Positions 26,299 to 35,726 of a stretch of 38,314 nucleotides of DNA are shown one piece after another (position 1 is the stretch's first letter; the number at the start of each line of letters is the position of its first letter). Source of the DNA: Rubidibacter lacunae KORDI 51-2 (GTDB lineage Bacteria > Cyanobacteriota > Cyanobacteriia > Cyanobacteriales > Rubidibacteraceae); the NCBI RefSeq assembly GCF_000473895.1, contig NZ_ASSJ01000064.1, positions 1-38,314 on the forward strand. Reading direction: 5' to 3'. Below the pieces are notes generated by a model. The model was not told where the DNA came from. It searched no databases and was given only the letters and a program-made list of their open reading frames with translations. A program made the position numbers and the translations under genes.

Positions 26299-27561
26299 AT
26301 GGCACATTGGCAGCGTAAACGAGTCGTGGTGACGGGAATGGGCGCGATCGCCGCCGTCGGCAACACCCTTACCGAGTTTTGGGAGGGGTTGCTGAGCGGT
26401 CGCAGCGGCATCGATACGATCGCGAGCTTCGACCCGTCCCGCCACGCAAGTCGCATCGCGGGTGAGGTCAAGGGCTTCGAGCCCCACGACTATCTCGACC
26501 GGAAGGACGCCAAGCGCATGGCGCGCTTTTCCCAATTTGCCATTGCCGCCAGCAAGCAGGCTCTGGCCGACGCACAGCTTGAGATTTGCGACCTCAACGC
26601 CGAGCAGATTGGGGTGATTATCGGAACGGGCGTCGGCGGCATTCGCGTGCTCGAGGATCAGCAAGAAGTGTATCTGACGCGCGGACCCAGTCGCTGCAGT
26701 CCGTTTATGGTCCCGATGATGATCGCCAACATGGCCGCCGGACTGACGGCGATTCATACGGGCGCGCGGGGACCGAACACCTGTCCGGTGACGGCTTGTG
26801 CGGCCGGCTCGAATGCCGTTGGCGATGCCTTTCGCCTAATCCAGCGCGGGGAGATTCAAGCTGCGATCTGCGGCGGGACCGAGGCGGCAATTACGCCGCT
26901 GACGTTAGCCGGTTTTGCGTCGATGAAGGCTTTGTCGACGCGTAACGACGAACCCCAGCGTGCCAGCCGTCCGTTCGATCGCGATCGCGACGGTTTTGTC
27001 ATTGGCGAGGGGTCAGGCATTTTGATTCTCGAGGAGCTGGAGCACGCTCGCAGCCGCGGCGCGCGCATTTATGCCGAAATCGTCGGCTACAGCATGACTT
27101 GCGATGCTTACCACATGACCGCACCGGTCCCGGAAGGCGGCGGTGCCGCACGGGCGATGATGCTGGCTCTCAAGGATGCCGAATTGCAGCCAGAGGCGAT
27201 TGGCTATATCAACGCTCACGGGACGAGTACGCCAGCCAACGACTCAACGGAGACAAAGGCGATCAAAACCGCGCTGGGCGCAGCTGCCTACCGAGTTCCG
27301 ATTAGTTCTACAAAGTCGATGACCGGACACCTACTCGGTGGCTCGGGCGGTATCGAAGCCGTTGCGACCGTGATGGCAATCCACACCAATCGCGTACCGC
27401 CGACGATCAATCTCGATTGTCCTGAGGACGAGTGCGACCTCGACTATATCCCCCATCACAGCCGCGAGTCGGTTGTAGACGCGGCTTTGTCGAACTCATT
27501 TGGGTTCGGAGGGCACAACGTTACGCTGGCATTTCGCCGATACCGCCCGACTGCGTCGTAG
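26299..27561 (+). CDS. fabF: 3-oxoacyl-ACP synthase II (KASII)
   Basis: 420 residues of thiolase fold. The Cys-His-His triad is C167 in PVTACAAGSN, H307 in INAHGTST and H344 in STKSMTGHLLGGSGG; the C-terminal SNSFGFGGHN loop gates the pocket. FabF condenses malonyl-ACP with acyl-ACP and is the main elongating synthase. It follows acpP by 44 bp and is surely in the same operon. Length and motifs are those of a normal housekeeping enzyme; the KS of the PKS at the left edge belongs to a separate, modular family although it shares the fold. Confidence 0.97.
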   Translation: MAHWQRKRVVVTGMGAIAAVGNTLTEFWEGLLSGRSGIDTIASFDPSRHASRIAGEVKGFEPHDYLDRKDAKRMARFSQFAIAASKQALADAQLEICDLNAEQIGVIIGTGVGGIRVLEDQQEVYLTRGPSRCSPFMVPMMIANMAAGLTAIHTGARGPNTCPVTACAAGSNAVGDAFRLIQRGEIQAAICGGTEAAITPLTLAGFASMKALSTRNDEPQRASRPFDRDRDGFVIGEGSGILILEELEHARSRGARIYAEIVGYSMTCDAYHMTAPVPEGGGAARAMMLALKDAELQPEAIGYINAHGTSTPANDSTETKAIKTALGAAAYRVPISSTKSMTGHLLGGSGGIEAVATVMAIHTNRVPPTINLDCPEDECDLDYIPHHSRESVVDAALSNSFGFGGHNVTLAFRRYRPTAS

Positions 27562-27738
27562 CACGAGCGCTCGGCGTTCGCCTGCTTCGGTGCTAGCGAT
27601 CGCGCTGCTATGCGTGCTTGCTTGCCGTTCCGTGCGATGCGAAGATGAGGGCAATCGTACGGGCCCCAGAGGCGCTTGCGCTTTGGTTTGCCCGAGCAGC
27701 GGGGATTCCCGTCGTCATTCACCACGAGCAACAGACTT

Positions 27739-29745
27739 ATGGTCGCTACTACCCAATCGCTGGAAGAACTTTGCATCAATGCCATCCGCTTTCTCGCCAT
27801 CGATGCGGTAGAGAAAGCGAAGTCGGGTCACCCTGGACTACCGATGGGTGCGGCACCGATGGCATTCGTGTTGTGGGACCGTTTTCTGCGGTTTAATCCC
27901 AAGAACCCGAAGTGGTTCGATCGCGATCGCTTTGTGCTCTCGGCGGGCCACGGCTGCATGTTGCAGTACGCGCTGATGTATTTAACCGGTTACGACACCG
28001 TCTCCCTTGAAGACATCAAACAATTTCGCCAGTGGGAGTCACAAACGCCGGGACATCCAGAGAACTTTATTACTGAAGGCGTAGAAGTTACGACCGGACC
28101 GTTGGGACAGGGAATTTGCAACGCGGTCGGTCTGGCAATGGCCGAAGCCCATCTAGCTGCGCGGTTCAACAAGCCCAATTGCAAGATCGTCGACCACTAC
28201 ACGTACGCGATCCTCGGCGACGGTTGCAATATGGAAGGGATCTCGGGTGAGGCTTGCTCCTTGGCCGGCCACCTGGGGTTGGGCAAGCTGATTGCGCTCT
28301 ACGATGACAACCACATTTCTATTGACGGTTCCACAGATCTAGCATTTACCGAAGACGTGGGCAAGCGCTTTGAAGCCTACGGCTGGCAAGTGCTGCACGT
28401 TGAGAACGGCAACACCGACTTGCCGGCCATCGAGCAGGCGATCGCGACGGCTAAGGCCGAAAATGATAAGCCCACCTTGATCAAAGTAACCACGACGATC
28501 GGCTACGGCTCGCCGAACAAAGCTAATTCTCACGACGTTCACGGTGCTGCATTGGGTGCGGATGAAGTACAGGCAACCCGCGAAAACCTCGGCTGGAGTC
28601 ACCCGCCCTTCGAGATTCCCGAGGATGTACTGAGTCACTTCCGCGAAGCCGTCGACCGCGGTGCGAGTGCAGAAACGGAGTGGAGCCAGCTGTGGGTGCG
28701 CTATCAGTCCGAGTATGCAGAGGATGCGGCAGTTCTCGGTGGAATGATGCAGGGTAAGCTTCCCGAAGGGTGGGACAAAGCCCTGCCAACCTATACGCCA
28801 GACGATAAAGCTGACGCCACGCGCAACCAATCCGGCGCAACTCTAAACGCGATTGCTGGCGTGCTGCCGGGGCTGATTGGCGGTTCGGCAGACTTGGCAC
28901 CCTCCAATAAGACGTTGCTCAAGGGGTTCGGTGACTTCCAGAAGGGACAGTACGAGAACCGCAACCTGCGCTTTGGGGTTCGCGAGCACGGTATGGGTGC
29001 AATCTGCAATGGCATTGCGCTGCACGGTCCGGAGCTTATTCCTTACGGTGCAACCTTCTTAGTCTTTACCGATTACATGCGGGGTGCAATTCGCCTGTCG
29101 GCACTGTCCCATGCCGGTGTAATTTGGGTGATGACCCACGACTCGGTCGGCTTGGGCGAGGACGGTCCGACGCACCAACCCGTCGAGCACGTTGCTTCGC
29201 TGCGCGTCATTCCCCAACTAACCGTGATGCGCCCGGCAGACGGTAACGAAACGTCCGCAGCGTACAAGGTGGCTGTTGAGAACCGCAAGGTACCGACGTT
29301 GCTGGCGCTGTCGCGACAAAAGTTGCCGAACTTGGCAGGGTCGTCAATCGAGAAAGCGGTCAAAGGCGGTTACGTGCTCTCCGATAGCGACGGAACGCCC
29401 GAGCTGATCTTGATCGGTACCGGCAGTGAAGTTTCGCTCTGCGTAGAGGCTGCCGAGCAGTTGCGCGCCAGCGGAATCCAGGTACGCGTGGTTTCTTTGC
29501 CCAGCTGGGAGCTGTTCGACGCTCAGGACGAAGCGTATCGCGAGTCCGTTCTGCCGAAGGCCGTGACCAAGCGCGTGGCCGTCGAAGCCGGTTCTTCATT
29601 CGGCTGGTACCGTTACGTGGGTGCAGAAGGCGCCGTCATCGGTGTCGATGAGTTTGGTGCTTCGGCTCCGGGCGATCTCGTCATGGAGAAGTACGGCTTT
29701 ACGGTCGAGCGCGTTCTGAAAACGGCAAAGGCAGTCCTCAGCTAA
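27739..29745 (+). CDS. tkt: Transketolase
   Basis: 668 residues from ATG at 27739, the normal bacterial length; the frame is open to 27676 but the 21 extra residues are unlike the family. The enzyme moves two-carbon ketol units with ThDP in the Calvin cycle and pentose-phosphate pathway. Seen: [20 protein letters not shown] at the N-terminus, the ThDP motif [27 protein letters not shown], the [16 protein letters not shown] loop of the PYR domain, and GTGSEVSLC in the C-terminal domain. The order acpP-fabF-tkt recurs in cyanobacteria. A 177-bp gap separates it from fabF and it is followed by a strong terminator, so it probably ends the transcript. Confidence 0.97.
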   Translation: MVATTQSLEELCINAIRFLAIDAVEKAKSGHPGLPMGAAPMAFVLWDRFLRFNPKNPKWFDRDRFVLSAGHGCMLQYALMYLTGYDTVSLEDIKQFRQWESQTPGHPENFITEGVEVTTGPLGQGICNAVGLAMAEAHLAARFNKPNCKIVDHYTYAILGDGCNMEGISGEACSLAGHLGLGKLIALYDDNHISIDGSTDLAFTEDVGKRFEAYGWQVLHVENGNTDLPAIEQAIATAKAENDKPTLIKVTTTIGYGSPNKANSHDVHGAALGADEVQATRENLGWSHPPFEIPEDVLSHFREAVDRGASAETEWSQLWVRYQSEYAEDAAVLGGMMQGKLPEGWDKALPTYTPDDKADATRNQSGATLNAIAGVLPGLIGGSADLAPSNKTLLKGFGDFQKGQYENRNLRFGVREHGMGAICNGIALHGPELIPYGATFLVFTDYMRGAIRLSALSHAGVIWVMTHDSVGLGEDGPTHQPVEHVASLRVIPQLTVMRPADGNETSAAYKVAVENRKVPTLLALSRQKLPNLAGSSIEKAVKGGYVLSDSDGTPELILIGTGSEVSLCVEAAEQLRASGIQVRVVSLPSWELFDAQDEAYRESVLPKAVTKRVAVEAGSSFGWYRYVGAEGAVIGVDEFGASAPGDLVMEKYGFTVERVLKTAKAVLS

Positions 29746-29794
29746 ACCACCAGCGACTGCGAGTTGCCGGTAGGGCGCTTTAATTGCGTTTGAC

Positions 29795-29835
29795 AAATAG
29801 CGATGGTTCCTAGCCGGAATCATCGCTATTTTTTT
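29795..29835 (+). terminator. Rho-independent terminator after tkt
   Basis: Arms 29795-29810 (AAATAGCGATGGTTCC) and 29816-29831 pair at 15 of 16 positions around the loop TAGCC, and a run of seven T (29829-29835) follows. It lies 50 bp past the tkt stop and between convergent genes, so it can also stop thiE-thiS transcripts. Confidence 0.85.
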
Positions 29836-29892
29836 CATCTGAGCGCGGACTCGACTCGCAACACCGGTACCTGCGGTGACGGGATCTCGCTG

Positions 29893-30123
29893 CTAGAAGT
29901 ACAGTTGCTCGCCCTTGCCACCGCCGACGATCGTAACGACTTCAAGGTGATCGTCAGGCTGCAGCTGCGTGCGTCCCCAATGATGGCGGTGCAAGATTTC
30001 GCCATTGTATTCGACGGCAACTAAGCGCGGGTTGAAGCCAGAGCGCGCGAGGAAGTCCACGAGGGAGGTGCCGGGTATGCAGGCAGTGGCCGTGCCATTG
30101 AGGTATAACGTTGCTTCAGTCAT
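29893..30123 (-). CDS. thiS: Sulfur carrier protein ThiS, with a tail after the di-glycine
   Basis: 76 residues of ubiquitin-like fold. Segments NPRLVAVEYNGEILHR and DHLEVVTIVGGG match cyanobacterial ThiS, which carries sulfur as a C-terminal thiocarboxylate to build the thiazole of thiamine. The family normally ends at the di-glycine, but here the frame continues for seven more residues (KGEQLYF) after GGG (residues 67-69) before the TAG. For thiocarboxylation that tail would have to be removed, as in ubiquitin precursors, or the protein is inactive. A simple sequencing error that hides a stop is another explanation. thiE ends 18 bp upstream on the same strand, so they form an operon. Confidence 0.88.
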   Translation of the reverse strand: MTEATLYLNGTATACIPGTSLVDFLARSGFNPRLVAVEYNGEILHRHHWGRTQLQPDDHLEVVTIVGGGKGEQLYF

Positions 30124-30141
30124 ATGGGTTGCGCGAGTAGC

Positions 30142-31269
30142 TTAGATGAGTTTGGAGGGAGTTACCGGGGGCAGTTGTGACAATAGGGCGCGAGTGGCAT
30201 CGGCCGGTCGATCGGCAGCCACGATCGCGCGGACGACGGCCACTTGGCGGGCGCCGGCTCGCACGACCTCACCTACATTACTCGCGTCGATACCTCCGAT
30301 TGCGAACCAGGGGCGCGAGCAGCGAGCGGCAGCATGGCGAACGTAGTCGAACCCGGCAGGAGCTTTGCCGGGTTTGGTTGGCGTCGCGAAGACCGGACCA
30401 ACGCCAAGATAATCTGCACCCTCGGCAAGGGCGCGAGCGAGTTCTTCGGGGTTGGTGGTCGAACAACCGATGAGACGCTGCGGCCCCAACAAGCGCCGCG
30501 CAACAGCAATCGGTAGGTCCTGTTGTCCGAGGTGAACGCCGTCGGCATCGACTGACAAGGCAAGATCGACGCGATCGTTGATGATGAACAGCGCGTTGTG
30601 TCGATGGCAGAGGTCGCGTAGCTGCCGGGCTTGTTCTAGGCGCGACCGATCGGTGGAGTCTTTGTCGCGGTACTGAACAAGGGTAACGCCGCTCTGCAAT
30701 GCTGCTTCAACGCTAGTTGCGAGATCGTCGGTTGGTGTGGTGATGAGATAGAGGGTAGCTGCGCGCAACTGCTGGTGGCGACGATAGGGTAACAGGCGGG
30801 AATCGAGTGCGTAGGCGCGGTAGCGCAGTTGTTTGCAGGCCGCACCTAGATCGGGCGCGTTCAGCTTGCCAAACTCTTCCAAAACGCGTAAAGCTTCCTC
30901 CACGCGGCAAAGATTGGCTTGCAACAGCTGAGCGATATCGGCACGCTGGGTTTCTCCGACGTGAGTTAATTCGGTCCCGCGATCGCCCGGCGTATCGCGA
31001 GCAGCTCGCCATTCGGGAGCGTGCCAACGCGCTAGCTCTTGGCGTAGGTCTTTGCACTCGCCAGCAAGTTCGCGATCGTCAAGGCCGAAGCGGCACCAGT
31101 CCTCAACAACACGCAGCCCTTCGCGGGCCCGATCGAGATTGGCATCGAGAATGCGACGAACAGCAAGTTCGGGCGAACGGGCAAATGAATCCGACGGCGG
31201 GGCACCTGACACGCGCGAGGTCTCCTCAAAGTAGCAGTTGCGAGCGAGCGGCAGTTGATATGACCGCAC
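30142..31269 (-). CDS. thiE: Thiamine-phosphate synthase, cyanobacterial form with N-terminal extension domain
   Basis: 375 residues. The C-terminal ~205 residues are a ThiE TIM barrel: TLYLITTPTDDLATSVEAAL, GVTLVQYRDK, FIINDRVDLALSVDADGVHL and GQQDLP, then GCSTTNPEE, YLGVGPVFATPTKPG and FAIGGIDASNVGEVV. It joins HMP-PP and the thiazole phosphate to thiamine phosphate. The N-terminal ~135 residues (ILDANLDRAREGLRVVEDWC, ANLCRVEEALRVLEEFGKL) form the helical domain seen in cyanobacterial and some other ThiE proteins (known as ThiD2-like), whose role is less clear. Start GTG at 31269 is the track's choice; a shorter start near residue 20 is possible. thiS follows at 18 bp. Confidence 0.93.
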   Translation of the reverse strand: MRSYQLPLARNCYFEETSRVSGAPPSDSFARSPELAVRRILDANLDRAREGLRVVEDWCRFGLDDRELAGECKDLRQELARWHAPEWRAARDTPGDRGTELTHVGETQRADIAQLLQANLCRVEEALRVLEEFGKLNAPDLGAACKQLRYRAYALDSRLLPYRRHQQLRAATLYLITTPTDDLATSVEAALQSGVTLVQYRDKDSTDRSRLEQARQLRDLCHRHNALFIINDRVDLALSVDADGVHLGQQDLPIAVARRLLGPQRLIGCSTTNPEELARALAEGADYLGVGPVFATPTKPGKAPAGFDYVRHAAARCSRPWFAIGGIDASNVGEVVRAGARQVAVVRAIVAADRPADATRALLSQLPPVTPSKLI

Positions 31270-31307
31270 CTGATATTATTGCAATCGAACTAAAGCAATG
31301 CTAGAAG

Positions 31308-31511
31308 CTAGCTCGCTGCCGAACGTTTGGCGACTGGATAGAGCGAGCCGTATTGGGGATAGTGCCAGCGAATCAATGCTTCCCAGCCGCCGATCGCCCC
31401 GCTAGTCAATTTGTATTGCGGTTGGTAGTACACGACAAACTCGCTGCGGCGTAAGGCTTCATAAGCATGCCCCCAAACCGTTAGATACTCAAGACGGGAG
31501 CGGTTTCGCGT
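31308..31511 (-). pseudogene. Fragment of an EAL-domain (c-di-GMP phosphodiesterase) protein
   Basis: A 67-codon minus-strand frame bounded by stops contains LRRSEFVVYYQPQYKL, TSGAIGGWEALIRWHYPQYG and SLYP, which is the opening of an EAL domain, including the EAL motif itself (usual pattern: EFxLYYQPxxxLxTGxIxGxEALxRWxHPxxGxLxP). It stops soon afterwards (VAKRSAAS then TAG), so about 80% of the domain and any sensor domain are missing. There is no good start codon. It lies between thiE and the guanine-deaminase-like gene. An intact protein of this type would hydrolyse c-di-GMP; this fragment cannot. Confidence 0.75.
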
Positions 31512-31582
31512 TCATCCCTTGCGATTTTATCCAACAGATCTTCCACCAGTACGTCTCTGACGCCGGGTCAGCAATTATTACC

Positions 31583-32071
31583 ATGCAATCCGACTTACAT
31601 CGCCCCAAACCAGAACTGATGGAAGCGGCGATCGCTCAATCCCAGATAGCTCTGAGTTTGGGGGAGGGCGGACCCTTCGGAGCGGTGGTCGTCCGCAATG
31701 GCGAGATCGTCGCTCGCGGGCACAACGAGGTAATCGGGACTAACGACCCCAGTGCCCATGCCGAGATAGTTGCTATTCGGCGTGCCTGTCATGTTCTGCA
31801 AACCTTTCACCTGAACGGTTGCGAACTTTATACCAGTTGCGAGCCATGCCCCATGTGCTGGGCTGCCATTAACTGGGCTCAGCTCGATCGCGTTTACTAC
31901 GGCAACGACCAGTACGATGCCGCTGCGATCGGTTTCAGCGATCGCTTCCTCTACGAAGAACTCAATCGACCGCCCCAAGAGCGACGGATTCCCATGCAGC
32001 AATTTATGGCTGCTGAGGCTAAAGCTGCATTTCAGACCTGGGAGCGTCTTGAAAATAGAGTCGAGTATTGA
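31583..32071 (+). CDS. Guanine-deaminase-like nucleoside/base deaminase
   Basis: 162 residues of cytidine-deaminase fold. Zinc ligands and the catalytic glutamate are in SAHAEIVAIRRAC (HAE) and TSCEPCPMCWAAI (PCxxC). The rest, including GGPFGAVVVRNGEIVARGHN, NDPSAHAE, LYTSCEPCPMC, DAAAIGFSDRFLYEEL and PQERRIPMQQF, lines up with the small guanine deaminase of Bacillus subtilis (GuaD/YkoA-like) rather than with TadA. Guanine deaminase converts guanine to xanthine plus ammonia in purine salvage. The C-terminal F-W/ExY ending (ENRVEY) also resembles that enzyme's KKEY. Start ATG at 31583; the upstream region contains the EAL relic. Other base-deaminase substrates cannot be excluded. Confidence 0.85.
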   Translation: MQSDLHRPKPELMEAAIAQSQIALSLGEGGPFGAVVVRNGEIVARGHNEVIGTNDPSAHAEIVAIRRACHVLQTFHLNGCELYTSCEPCPMCWAAINWAQLDRVYYGNDQYDAAAIGFSDRFLYEELNRPPQERRIPMQQFMAAEAKAAFQTWERLENRVEY

Positions 32072-32316
32072 GCCAAGTCCGACAGCTGGTCTGTTAGCAG
32101 AAGCGACGCGAGTGTGAGGTCGTTCGATAAGATACCCGCTCGTTTTGACGTCGGCATTATTCCTGCGAGTTCGCGACCGGTCCTGACTTGGTGTGGAACT
32201 CTCCCAAACGGACGGATCGCTGCCGACCCAACAGACTCGCGCGGGTCGGCCGCTGGGTGCAGTAAACTGCCGTACGGAAGCAACTTGAGAGTAGGATGAA
32301 CGCTCGATAGGACAGC

Positions 32317-33600
32317 ATGCAGATTGCAATTGTTGGTGGTGGGGCAGCAGGTTTCTTCGGCGCGATCGCCGCAGCGACAACCGATCCCACAGCACGCGTC
32401 ATGCTGCTGGAAGCCGGGCGACACCCTCTGGCGAAGGTGCGGATTTCGGGGGGCGGTCGTTGCAACGTTACGCATCACTGCTTCGACCCAGCAACCTTAG
32501 TTCAATCCTATCCGCGTGGCGGTCGGGCACTCCGCGGTGCTTTTTCCCGGTTTCAGCCTCGGGATACTGTTGCATGGTTTGCGACTAGAGGTGTTGCCCT
32601 CAAAACCGAGGCAGACGGGCGTATGTTCCCTACTACCGACGACTCGGAGACGATCGTGACCTGTCTGCTCGATGCAGCCGAGCGGGCGGGAGTCGAATTG
32701 CGAACGGGTGCGCGCGTGTCGCACGTGCGACGCTTGCCTGAGGGTCGTTTCGCCCTCGTATCGAAGTCCGAGGAACTCCATAGCGATCGAGTATTGTTGG
32801 CAACGGGCAGCAGCCCGCAAGGGCACCTCTGGGCACGGGAGCTGGGTCATGCAGTTAACAAGCCGGTGCCGTCGCTATTCACCTTCGAGCTTGCCGACCC
32901 GCAACTTCTTACCCTTGCTGGCGTGAGTATCGAGACCGTTCGGTTGCGCCTGCACGCACCAGGCAAGCAGCGCTACGAGCAAACCGGACCACTGCTGATC
33001 GCCCACTGGGGTCTGACCGGGCCGGCCGTGTTAAAGCTATCGGCTTGGGCGGCACGGGTATTGCACGAGTGCAACTACCAACTGCCCCTCAGTATTAACT
33101 GGGTCCCGTCCGAAAATCCCGAAACCGTTCGCGCTTGCCTGCTGAACTGCCGCTCCGAGCGATCGCGTCGTCAAATTGGTACGGCCTGTCCGCTACCGCT
33201 ACCGCGCCGCGTTTGGCATTACTTGCTCCAGCGCTCGCACATAGACCGCACGACCCATTGGGCGGAAGTTGCAAACAAAGCAATCGAGCGGACGGTTAAC
33301 GAGCTGACGCGATCGCAATTCGAAATCTGCGGGAAAGGTCAATTCAAAGATGAGTTCGTGACGTGTGGTGGCGTTGCGCTCAAAGACGTGAACTTCAAAA
33401 CAATGGAGAGCCGGCGCGTACCGGGTTTGTATTTAGCAGGTGAAGTCCTCGACATCGACGGCATTACGGGCGGTTTCAACTTTCAAGCAGCGTGGACGAC
33501 GGGTTGGCTGGCCGGATGCGCCATGGTCGCGCCGTTCGAACGCTCGAACATACCTGCATCGAGCAAGCCAACCCGCTCGGTCGATATCGGCTCGGTTTAA
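32317..33600 (+). CDS. BaiN/HI0933-family FAD-dependent oxidoreductase
   Basis: 427 residues. The N-terminal FAD fold is IAIVGGGAAGFFGAIAAAT, followed by LLEAGRHPLAKVRISGGGRC and NVTHH, the family signature. Later segments GRMFPTTDDSETIV, GLTGPAVLKLSAWAA, and the C-terminal VTCGGVALKDVNFKTMESRR and GLYLAGEVLDIDGITGG complete the pattern of HI0933-like flavoproteins (also called BaiN or aminoacetone oxidase-like). Their physiological role is mostly unknown; some reduce or dehydrogenate steroid or keto substrates. It is followed by a hairpin that likely terminates it. No direct functional neighbours; the gene before it is the deaminase on the same strand, 245 bp away. Confidence 0.9.
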   Translation: MQIAIVGGGAAGFFGAIAAATTDPTARVMLLEAGRHPLAKVRISGGGRCNVTHHCFDPATLVQSYPRGGRALRGAFSRFQPRDTVAWFATRGVALKTEADGRMFPTTDDSETIVTCLLDAAERAGVELRTGARVSHVRRLPEGRFALVSKSEELHSDRVLLATGSSPQGHLWARELGHAVNKPVPSLFTFELADPQLLTLAGVSIETVRLRLHAPGKQRYEQTGPLLIAHWGLTGPAVLKLSAWAARVLHECNYQLPLSINWVPSENPETVRACLLNCRSERSRRQIGTACPLPLPRRVWHYLLQRSHIDRTTHWAEVANKAIERTVNELTRSQFEICGKGQFKDEFVTCGGVALKDVNFKTMESRRVPGLYLAGEVLDIDGITGGFNFQAAWTTGWLAGCAMVAPFERSNIPASSKPTRSVDIGSV

Positions 33601-33602
33601 AA

Positions 33603-33640
33603 ACAAGCCCGTCGATCCGTGCGGACCGGCGGGCTTGTTC
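33603..33640 (+). terminator. Hairpin after the flavoprotein gene
   Basis: ACAAGCCCG (33603-33611) pairs perfectly with CGGGCTTGT (33630-33638) around an 18-nt loop, with A-rich sequence before and only TT after. It starts right at the stop codon, so it is likely the terminator of this gene, with psaJ convergent just beyond. Confidence 0.6.
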
Positions 33641-33674
33641 TGAAGATGATGCAGTTGGTATCTGGCAATCTGAA

Positions 33675-33698
33675 GGGGACGATCGCGCGATCGCCCCC
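33675..33698 (-). terminator. Hairpin after psaJ
   Basis: GGGG-A-CGATC (33675-33684) and GATCG-C-CCCC (33689-33698) pair with one mismatch around the loop GCGC, fourteen bases past the psaJ stop. There is no T-run, and GATCGC words are common here, so it is a weaker terminator candidate. Confidence 0.4.
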
Positions 33699-33711
33699 TC
33701 CCGCAGGACAA

Positions 33712-33840
33712 CTACAGGGACAACAAATCGGGGGAGGCATTATTGAGCGCGATCATTATCACCGCAAGTACGATAACCGTCACCGTTGCCAGCACCGGAG
33801 CGGTAGACAAATACGTCAGGAAATTATTGTTGTCTGCCAT
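33712..33840 (-). CDS. psaJ: Photosystem I subunit IX (PsaJ)
   Basis: A 42-residue protein too short for most ORF lists. It begins MADNNNFLTYLSTAPVLATV, matching the PsaJ opening (xxFxTYLSTAPVxAxx), then has one transmembrane helix (TVIVLAVIMIAL) and ends NNASPDLLSL, like the FNRFYPDLL end of other PsaJ proteins. The missing tryptophan of many PsaJ (AxxW) is replaced by threonine. PsaJ is a small PSI membrane subunit that anchors PsaF at the plastocyanin side. It lies 91 bp after psaF on the same strand, the usual psaF-psaJ order. GGGAG lies about eight bases before the ATG. Confidence 0.92.
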   Translation of the reverse strand: MADNNNFLTYLSTAPVLATVTVIVLAVIMIALNNASPDLLSL

Positions 33841-33931
33841 GAACTGTTTCTCCCAAAATCACAAGCAATGCAAGCAAGCACGAGCGAATTCAGACTCAAG
33901 AAACTGGACCGAAGCACCAGCAGAAAGAGTC

Positions 33932-34441
33932 TTAGCGGGGCGAAACGGGAATGTCCGCCTCGGGAACGGTCAGCTCGCCGGATAGCAACTCTTTGACAGC
34001 TGCCAGCGGCCATAACAGTGCCGCCGACACGCATTTGATTGCGAGCGGCACGTCGATCACGACTTCTTTTTCCTCGGGCTTCTTTCCGGTGCGAATCGAA
34101 ATCAGGTAGCTACGACCGGCCCAACCGATGAAACCGGCAATGTAAAGAAAGAGCAAGCTAGGCGTGATAAATTCGCCGGCGTGAGACAGGCTACCGTCAA
34201 CAACCAGGTGTGGTAATCCTTCAGGACCGCACAGTAGGTTGCTATAGCGCTCGAAGCGTTTTTGACCCGACAGTGGATCGCCCGTGGTATTGCGAGCGTT
34301 CGCTGCGCGAGCTTGAAACGCAGACGATTCCGAGCAGGGAACTAGCACGGAGTTGTTAGGGTTGTCCACTTGTGCCGAAGCCGACGGCGCAAAGCCCAGC
34401 CATAGCACGACTGCCAGAATGAGCGGGATGATTCTCGCCAT
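33932..34441 (-). CDS. psaF: Photosystem I subunit III (PsaF)
   Basis: 169 residues. A signal peptide ([17 protein letters not shown], likely cut after PSASA) sends the N-terminal domain to the thylakoid lumen; the mature part has two cysteines (VPCSES and [15 protein letters not shown]) that can pair, a transmembrane segment [20 protein letters not shown] and a stromal end. PsaF helps dock the electron donor (plastocyanin or cytochrome c6). psaJ follows; tsaD diverges upstream, an arrangement also known from other cyanobacteria. A good sigma-70-type promoter lies about 75 bp upstream of the ATG at 34441. Confidence 0.95.
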   Translation of the reverse strand: MARIIPLILAVVLWLGFAPSASAQVDNPNNSVLVPCSESSAFQARAANARNTTGDPLSGQKRFERYSNLLCGPEGLPHLVVDGSLSHAGEFITPSLLFLYIAGFIGWAGRSYLISIRTGKKPEEKEVVIDVPLAIKCVSAALLWPLAAVKELLSGELTVPEADIPVSPR

Positions 34442-34516
34442 GAACTATTTCCTTTTGTTTCAAATACGTTAAGCTTTGTGTACAAAGACTGCAGCTTATT
34501 CGTACATCAGGGACTC

Positions 34517-34545
34517 ATCATACCGTTGCACAGACACTCGGTAAA
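34517..34545 (-). promoter_or_regulatory. Sigma-70-type promoter for psaF-psaJ
   Basis: On the minus strand TTTACC (34540-34545) and TATGAT (34517-34522) are separated by exactly 17 bp; start of transcription would be near 34510, giving a 70-nt leader before psaF. I did not find a convincing RpaB/HLR1 site, the usual PSI light-control element. Confidence 0.55.
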
Positions 34546-34613
34546 GTATGCGTTATTAATTGTATTTTTCGGCGAGAATCCACTAGCAAACGGTTCGAGT
34601 TAAAGCCCGCAAA

Positions 34614-35681
34614 ATGGCAACCATCCTAGCAATCGAAACCAGTTGCGACGAGACAGCCGTGGCGATCGTGCGCGATCGTTCGGTCCTCAGCAGCATCGTT
34701 GCCTCGCAAATTGCCATCCACCAGCGCTACGGTGGGGTCGTACCCGAAGTTGCATCGCGTCAGCATCTAGAAGCAATCAATCCTTGCCTCGACAAAAGCC
34801 TTGTCGAGGCAGGTGTCGGCTGGTCGGCGATTGACGGGGTGGCAGCCACGGTTGCGCCCGGTTTGGTGGGTGCGCTGCTCGTGGGCGTGTCGGCAGCGAA
34901 AGCCCTCGCGGTTGTCCGCAACCTGCCCTTCTTAGGCGTACATCACCTTGAAGGACACATTTATGCCTCGTATCTAAGCGCGCCCGACCTACAGCCACCA
35001 TTCCTCTCATTGCTAGTTTCGGGCGGGCATACGAGCGCGATTTGCGTGCGCGGCTGCGGCGACTACGAAACCCTCGGTACGACCCGCGACGACGCTGCCG
35101 GAGAGGCGTTTGACAAGGTCGCACGCTTATTGAAGTTAGGCTATCCAGGTGGGCCGGCCATCGATCGCCAAGCGCGATCGGGCAATCCAGATGCCTTTGC
35201 TTTTCCGGAAGGCAAAGTATCGCGACCGGGGGGCGGCTACTATCAGTATGATTTTAGTTTCAGCGGTTTGAAAACCGCAGTCGGCCGCAAGGTTGCCAGC
35301 CTTGTCGAGACCGAGCCGACGCTCCCGATCGCTGATTTGGCAGCCTCATTCCAGGCTACGGTTGCCCGGACCCTAACGGCTCGCACAGTTGCCTGTGCCC
35401 TAAACAGCGGTCTCGATGCAATTGCAGTAGGCGGCGGCGTGGCCGCAAACAGTTACCTGCGCCAGCAAATGCAACGGGCTGCTCGGGAAAAGGGTCTGCG
35501 CGTTTTCTTCCCACCTTTGCACTTGTGCACGGATAACGCCGCCATGATCGGTTGTGCGGCTGCAGACCATTACGAGCGCGGGCACAGATCGCCGTTGACT
35601 CTGGGCGTGAGTTCTCGACTACCACTCTCGCAAGTAATGTCACTTTACGCCGAGGCACCCATTCCAGCTGGGATAGATTAG
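34614..35681 (+). CDS. tsaD: tRNA N6-adenosine threonylcarbamoyltransferase (TsaD)
   Basis: 355 residues, normal for the Kae1/Qri7/TsaD family. TsaD transfers threonylcarbamoyl to A37 of ANN-decoding tRNAs, with TsaB and TsaE. ASKHA-fold motifs: [16 protein letters not shown] at the N-terminus, the metal site [20 protein letters not shown], and the segments [26 protein letters not shown] and [13 protein letters not shown], with [16 protein letters not shown] near the end. The start ATG at 34614 follows an AT-rich leader. Next to psaF-psaJ in divergent orientation. Essential housekeeping gene. A MITE-like repeat lies downstream. Confidence 0.97.
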   Translation: MATILAIETSCDETAVAIVRDRSVLSSIVASQIAIHQRYGGVVPEVASRQHLEAINPCLDKSLVEAGVGWSAIDGVAATVAPGLVGALLVGVSAAKALAVVRNLPFLGVHHLEGHIYASYLSAPDLQPPFLSLLVSGGHTSAICVRGCGDYETLGTTRDDAAGEAFDKVARLLKLGYPGGPAIDRQARSGNPDAFAFPEGKVSRPGGGYYQYDFSFSGLKTAVGRKVASLVETEPTLPIADLAASFQATVARTLTARTVACALNSGLDAIAVGGGVAANSYLRQQMQRAAREKGLRVFFPPLHLCTDNAAMIGCAAADHYERGHRSPLTLGVSSRLPLSQVMSLYAEAPIPAGID

Positions 35682-35726
35682 GAAGGGCGATCCCCATCCA
35701 ACTGGGTTATCTGCCAGACTATCCTG

